Assembly: GCA_900635495.1 (NCBI GenBank)
Contig: LR134136.1
Span: 4,489,774 to 4,553,773, forward strand
Direction: 5' to 3'
Origin: Atlantibacter hermannii
GTDB taxonomy: Bacteria; Pseudomonadota; Gammaproteobacteria; Enterobacterales; Enterobacteriaceae
DNA: 64,000 nt
The translations under genes were made by a program, and so were the position numbers. This document shows, piece after piece, positions 59,596 through 64,000 of the stretch (positions within the stretch are counted from its first letter, which is position 1; every line of letters starts with the position of its first letter). The notes under the pieces are model-generated. The model had not been told where the DNA came from, searched no databases, and was given only the letters and a program-made list of their open reading frames with translations.

Positions 59596-60960
59596 TTACT
59601 TACCGATACAGAAGCTGGAGAAAATCCGCCCCAGCAAATCATCGGAGGTAAATTCGCCGGTGATTTCGCTCAGGCTCTGCTGGGCGAGACGCAGTTCTTC
59701 CGCCAGCAGTTCTCCGGCCCATGCGCCAAGCAGCTGCGCTTTGCCTTGTTCCAGATGTTGGGCTGCGGTTTCCAGCGCCTGCAGATGACGACGACGCGCC
59801 AGGAAGCCGCCTTCCATATTGGTGTCGAACCCCATGCTGTGTTTCAGATGATCGCGCAGCACGTCCACACCGTTACCGGTACGGGCAGAAAGGCGAATAA
59901 GTGAGTGACCATTTACTTCGCTTAATCCCTGAGGCTCGCCGGTAATATCGGCTTTATTACGCACCACGGTAATCGGTAATTTCTGCGGCAGACGGGCGAT
60001 AAAATCGGGCCAAATCGCCGCCGGATCGGTGGCGTCTGTGGTGGTGCCGTCCACCATAAACAGTACCCGGTCAGCCTGTTCGATTTCCTGCCAGGCGCGT
60101 TCGATGCCGATACGCTCTACTTCATCGCTGGCTTCGCGCAGACCGGCGGTATCAATGATATGCAGCGGCATACCGTCAATATGGATATGCTCGCGCAGTA
60201 CATCGCGGGTGGTCCCGGCGATATCCGTAACGATAGCCGCTTCGCGGCCCGCCAGCGCGTTCAACAGGCTCGATTTCCCGGCGTTGGGACGACCGGCAAT
60301 CACGACTTTCATCCCTTCACGCAGCAGACTGCCCTGGCGCGCTTCGGCGCGTACCGCGTCCAGATCGGCCATCACGTCGTTGAGCTGCGCTTCGATTTTG
60401 CCGTCAGAAAGGAAGTCGATTTCCTCATCCGGGAAGTCGATAGCCGCTTCCACATAGATGCGCAGGTGAGTAAGTGCTTCCACAAGCTGATTAACGCGGG
60501 TAGAGAACGCGCCCTGCAACGAGTTAAGCGCTGAACGTGCCGCCTGTTCAGAGCTGGCATCAATGAGGTCGGCAATCGCTTCGGCCTGGGCTAAATCGAG
60601 CTTATCGTTCAGGAACGCACGCTCGGAAAACTCACCGGGCTTCGCGATACGTACGCCGGGGATGGTCAGGATGCGCTTTAACAGCAGGTCGAGGATTACC
60701 GGGCCGCCGTGGCCCTGTAATTCCAGCACGTCTTCGCCGGTAAAGGAGTTAGGGCCAGGAAACCACAGGGCGATACCCTGATCGAGGGCCGTATTATCCA
60801 CGTCGCGAAACGGCAGATAGTCGGCATAGCGCGGCTTCGGGAGTTTGCCCAGCACCGCCTGAGCCACGTCACGTGCTTTCAGGCCGGAGATCCGCAAAAT
60901 ACCCACGCCGCCACGTCCCGGAGGCGTGGCCTGGGCGACGATTGTGTCGTTTTGGCTCAT
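59596..60960 (-). CDS. mnmE: tRNA modification GTPase MnmE (TrmE)
   Basis: GTPase subunit of the MnmE-MnmG complex modifying U34 of tRNAs. 454 residues: N-terminal formyl-THF-binding domain (MSQNDTIVAQATPPGRGGVGILRISG), helical domain and G domain with GRPNAGKSS (G1), DIAGTTRD (G2/G3), DTAGLRE and NKAD (G4), ending in the invariant CIGK tail that supports catalysis. Downstream of yidC and its terminator; its partner mnmG is 21 kb away next to oriC. Intact. Confidence 0.98.
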   Translation of the reverse strand: MSQNDTIVAQATPPGRGGVGILRISGLKARDVAQAVLGKLPKPRYADYLPFRDVDNTALDQGIALWFPGPNSFTGEDVLELQGHGGPVILDLLLKRILTIPGVRIAKPGEFSERAFLNDKLDLAQAEAIADLIDASSEQAARSALNSLQGAFSTRVNQLVEALTHLRIYVEAAIDFPDEEIDFLSDGKIEAQLNDVMADLDAVRAEARQGSLLREGMKVVIAGRPNAGKSSLLNALAGREAAIVTDIAGTTRDVLREHIHIDGMPLHIIDTAGLREASDEVERIGIERAWQEIEQADRVLFMVDGTTTDATDPAAIWPDFIARLPQKLPITVVRNKADITGEPQGLSEVNGHSLIRLSARTGNGVDVLRDHLKHSMGFDTNMEGGFLARRRHLQALETAAQHLEQGKAQLLGAWAGELLAEELRLAQQSLSEITGEFTSDDLLGRIFSSFCIGK

Positions 60961-61000
60961 GAGGTTTCTCTATGGTTTCTGTCTGTAAATACTGAACAAT

Positions 61001-61028
61001 AAAAAAGGCGGTCTATCGACCGCCTTCC
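61001..61028 (-). terminator. yidC terminator
   Basis: On the minus strand AAGGCGGTCG-ATAG-ACCGCCTT followed by TTTTA between yidC and mnmE. It separates the rpmH-yidC transcript from mnmE, at least in part. Confidence 0.85.
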
Positions 61029-61053
61029 ATATTAGCTTTTACCGGTTATCGGA

Positions 61054-62699
61054 TTAGGAGCTTTTCTTCTCGCGGCTGTGCAGGCCACGTTTCTCCAGAC
61101 CACGATAAATCAGTTGCTGCTGAAGGATGGTCACCAGGTTACTGACGATATAGTACAGCACCAGACCTGACGGGAACCACAGGAAGAAGACCGTAAAGAT
61201 GACCGGCATAAAGGTCATGATCTTTTGCTGCATCGGGTCGGTCACGGTGGTCGGCGACATCTTCTGGATGAAGAACATCGTCACGCCCATCAGGATCGGC
61301 AGAATGTAGTACGGGTCCTGGGCTGACAAGTCATGGATCCACAGAGCGAACGGCGCATGACGCAATTCGACAGAGCCCATCAGCATGTAGTACAGCGCAA
61401 GGAAGATAGGCATCTGAATCAACAGCGGGAAGCAGCCACCCCAGCGGGTTCACTTTTTCCGACTTGTACAGCGCCATCATTTCCTGGCTGATGCGTTGTT
61501 TATCATCGCCCAGACGCTCGCGCATGGCCTGAATCTTCGGCTGCAGCAAACGCATTTTCGCCATTGAGGTGTACTGCGCTTTAGTCAGCGGGTACATCAC
61601 ACCACGAACGATAAAGGTGATAGCGATGATCGAGAAGCCCCAGTTACCGAGGAAGCTGTGGATCCACTTCAGCAGCTTAAACAGCGGCTGAGAGATAAAC
61701 CACAACCAGCCGTAATCCACGGTTAAATCCAGGTGCGGCGCAACGGCAGCCATTTTGTCCTGAATTTCCGGGCCAACCCACAAGGTGCTGCCCAGCGTGC
61801 CAGTCTGGCCCGGCTGAACCAGTACCGGTGCGGATTTATAACCAATCGCCGCGACACCATTACCCAGGTTTGCGGTGTAGAAGTTATTCGCGCCATCGTT
61901 ACGCGGCACCCATGCGGTGGCAAAGTACTGCTGCAACATGGCAACCCAACCGCCATTAGAGCTGACGTTCAGGTTCTCGTTATCGGCGATTTTGTCGAAG
62001 TTATATTTTTCGTACTTCTCGTCCGGAGTAGAGAACGCCGCGCCGCGGAAGGTGTGCAGCGCAAAGTTGTTGCTGCCGGTATCGCGGTGGCTTGGCAGAT
62101 TGATGGTTTGCTTCAACTGACCAAATGTAGACAGCTCAAGCGGTTTCGCACCAGCGTTCTGCACGTTATAGGCCACGTTCACCGCATATTCACCGCGTTT
62201 CAGGGTGAAAGATTTGGTGAAGGTATTCCCTGCGGCATCAGTCCAGGTCAGCGGAATAACCAGCTCGTTCTGGCCGTCTGCCAGCGCAAAGCTATCGCTC
62301 TCAACGTTATACAGCGGACGCGCCCCGTTGGCCGGATTATCCGGGCCGTCGCGGCCAGTCAGACCACTCTGCGCCTGATAAATAAACTGCGGCGTAGTTT
62401 CCAGCAGTTGGAACGGTTCGTTAGAACCCAGCTCTTTCGGGTAACCCAAAAGCAGAGCCTGTTCAATATCACCACCACGAGTATTGATGGTAAGGGACAG
62501 GACGTCGGTTTTAACCGTAATGAGTTTCCCCTGGCCACTGGCTGGTACGCCCTGGCTGGCACTACCCGCTGCGGTGGTCGTAGTCTGCGTGGTCTGCTGT
62601 TGCTGGGGCCTGAGGATTTTTATCCTGCTCCCAGGCTTGCCAGATCATGAAAGACACGAACAACAAAGCGATGAGAAGGAGATTGCGTTGCGAATCCAT
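61054..62699 (-). CDS. yidC: Membrane protein insertase YidC (two frameshifts in this sequence)
   Basis: Essential inner-membrane insertase that works alone or with SecYEG, for example on the ATP synthase c and a subunits encoded nearby. The start MDSQRNLLLIALLFVSFMIWQAWEQD matches E. coli. A first extra base at 62605-62608 (four C on the coding strand for three) interrupts the Gln/Thr-rich linker; a second at 61439-61442 (four G for three) breaks VNPLGGCFPLLIQMPIF. Correcting both gives about 548 residues with the large periplasmic P1 domain and five C-terminal helices ending GLEKRGLHSREKKSS. The gene is essential, so both are almost certainly sequencing errors. Confidence 0.96.
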
Positions 62700-62701
62700 C
62701 G

Positions 62702-62959
62702 TTAGTGTTCTCTGGTATCAAAAGGTCCTGGCGGGACGGGGTCGTCGCCACCTGGGTGTAAAGGGTGGCATTTTAATACGCGTTTCACTGTCAACCAACT
62801 GCCTTTTATCACTCCAAACCTGCGCAATGCCTCAATTCCGTAGTGAGAACAGGTTGGTGTGAAACGGCAATGCGGCCCGAGAAGCGGACTTATCAGGCGC
62901 TGATAGACCCGGATGAGACCTATCAGGACTCGCGAGCCAGGCGACAATGGCGGCGCCAT
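62702..62959 (-). CDS. yidD: Membrane protein insertion efficiency factor YidD
   Basis: 85-residue protein with an amphipathic N-terminal helix (SRVLIGLIRVYQRLISPLLG) and the conserved cysteine motif HCRFTPTCSHYGIEALRRFG. It aids YidC-dependent insertion. The start overlaps the end of rnpA by 37 bases, and its stop lies two bases before the yidC start, as in the conserved rpmH-rnpA-yidD-yidC order. Intact. Confidence 0.95.
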   Translation of the reverse strand: MAPPLSPGSRVLIGLIRVYQRLISPLLGPHCRFTPTCSHYGIEALRRFGVIKGSWLTVKRVLKCHPLHPGGDDPVPPGPFDTREH

Positions 62960-63283
62960 AACTTTTCCAATGCTTCCGAAAGCGCCCGATTATCGAGATC
63001 GGCAATACCGCGTTTCGCGACGACCACAAAATCCATAGGCGGGAGTTCATGTTGACGTAAACGAAAACTTTCACGCGTCAGACGTTTAATCCGATTGCGT
63101 TCATGTGCGCGTTTAACGTTTTTCTTCGCGACGGTAAGACCGATACGGGGATGCCCCAGCGAGTTAAGGCGGCCGAGGATGGTGATTTGCGGCGTGCCAG
63201 CCCGAAGCGGCTGCTGGAAGACGAAAGTGAAATGATTGGGAGTTAACAAACGTAACTCCCTGGGAAATGCGAGCTTAAACCAC
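62923..63283 (-). CDS. rnpA: Ribonuclease P protein component (frameshifted in this sequence)
   Basis: Protein subunit of RNase P, which matures tRNA 5' ends. The signature RNRIKRLTRESFR is intact in the main frame. The start region is broken: a GTG at 63283 would read VV and then stop, because three T (coding strand) stand at 63277-63279 where two are needed. Removing one gives MVKLAFPRELRLLTPNHFTFVFQQ and about 119 residues, matching E. coli including its GTG start. Essential gene, so a sequencing error is by far the likeliest cause. Confidence 0.95.
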
Positions 63284-63300
63284 CAGGCGGTTAGCTTTTA

Positions 63301-64000
<700 letters not shown>

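Overview
The window is a stretch of the conserved chromosome of an enterobacterium (Enterobacteriaceae). It holds the replication origin oriC and nearly all of its gene order is that of the E. coli oriC neighbourhood. The proteins align along their length with their E. coli counterparts, but several accessory loci of E. coli are missing (bgl operon, tna operon, yidZ/mdtL), so this is not E. coli. A Cronobacter-like genus would fit, but I cannot prove the genus from the sequence. I see no prophage, insertion sequence, CRISPR array or genomic island.

Layout. 1-3647: the end of glnA and the NtrB/NtrC nitrogen sensor-regulator pair. 3759-5985: yshB, hemN, a small membrane-protein ORF and yihI. 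6135-7398: CsrC sRNA, engB and Spot 42 sRNA. 7545-14835: polA, yihG, dsbA, srkA, yihD, mobA and mobB. 14896-20297: a complete rRNA operon on the minus strand with a tRNA-Glu in the spacer and tandem P1/P2 promoters. 20451-28394: yieP, hsrA and the ribose operon rbsDACBKR. 28562-35967: kup, ravA-viaA, asnA, asnC and mioC. 35968-36290: oriC. 36346-46428: mnmG, rsmG and the nine-gene ATP synthase operon atpIBEFHAGDC. 46881-50250: glmU and glmS. 50465-55131: the Pho-box-controlled pstSCAB-phoU operon. 55170-59588: yieH, adeP, yieE-chrR and an unfamiliar 2H-phosphoesterase-like gene. 59596-63440: mnmE, yidC, yidD, rnpA and rpmH, all on the minus strand and running away from dnaA. The dnaA upstream region reaches the right edge.

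How the parts fit. The window groups replication initiation (oriC, the dnaA upstream region, DnaA boxes, dense GATC sites), energy supply (ATP synthase), envelope precursor synthesis (glmU/glmS), tRNA wobble modification (mnmE/mnmG), membrane insertion (yidC/yidD), phosphate, ribose, potassium and adenine uptake, and global RNA regulation (CsrC, Spot 42).

Three things stand out. First, the rRNA operon is flanked by the upstream neighbours of E. coli rrnC (yieP, hsrA, with tRNA-Glu) and the downstream neighbour of E. coli rrnA (mobB); the block that lies between rrnC and rrnA in E. coli is absent here, which means an rrn-mediated rearrangement or an assembly join. Second, nine core genes are broken by twelve single-base indels, mostly in short homopolymers and including genes that are essential in E. 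coli (yidC, rnpA, rpmH); this looks like sequencing error, so these genes should be read as intact in the organism. Third, two unfamiliar genes sit in otherwise canonical operons: the 2H-phosphoesterase-like gene directly behind mnmE, and a 57-residue membrane protein between yihI and hemN. I did not find a clear undescribed multi-gene system.
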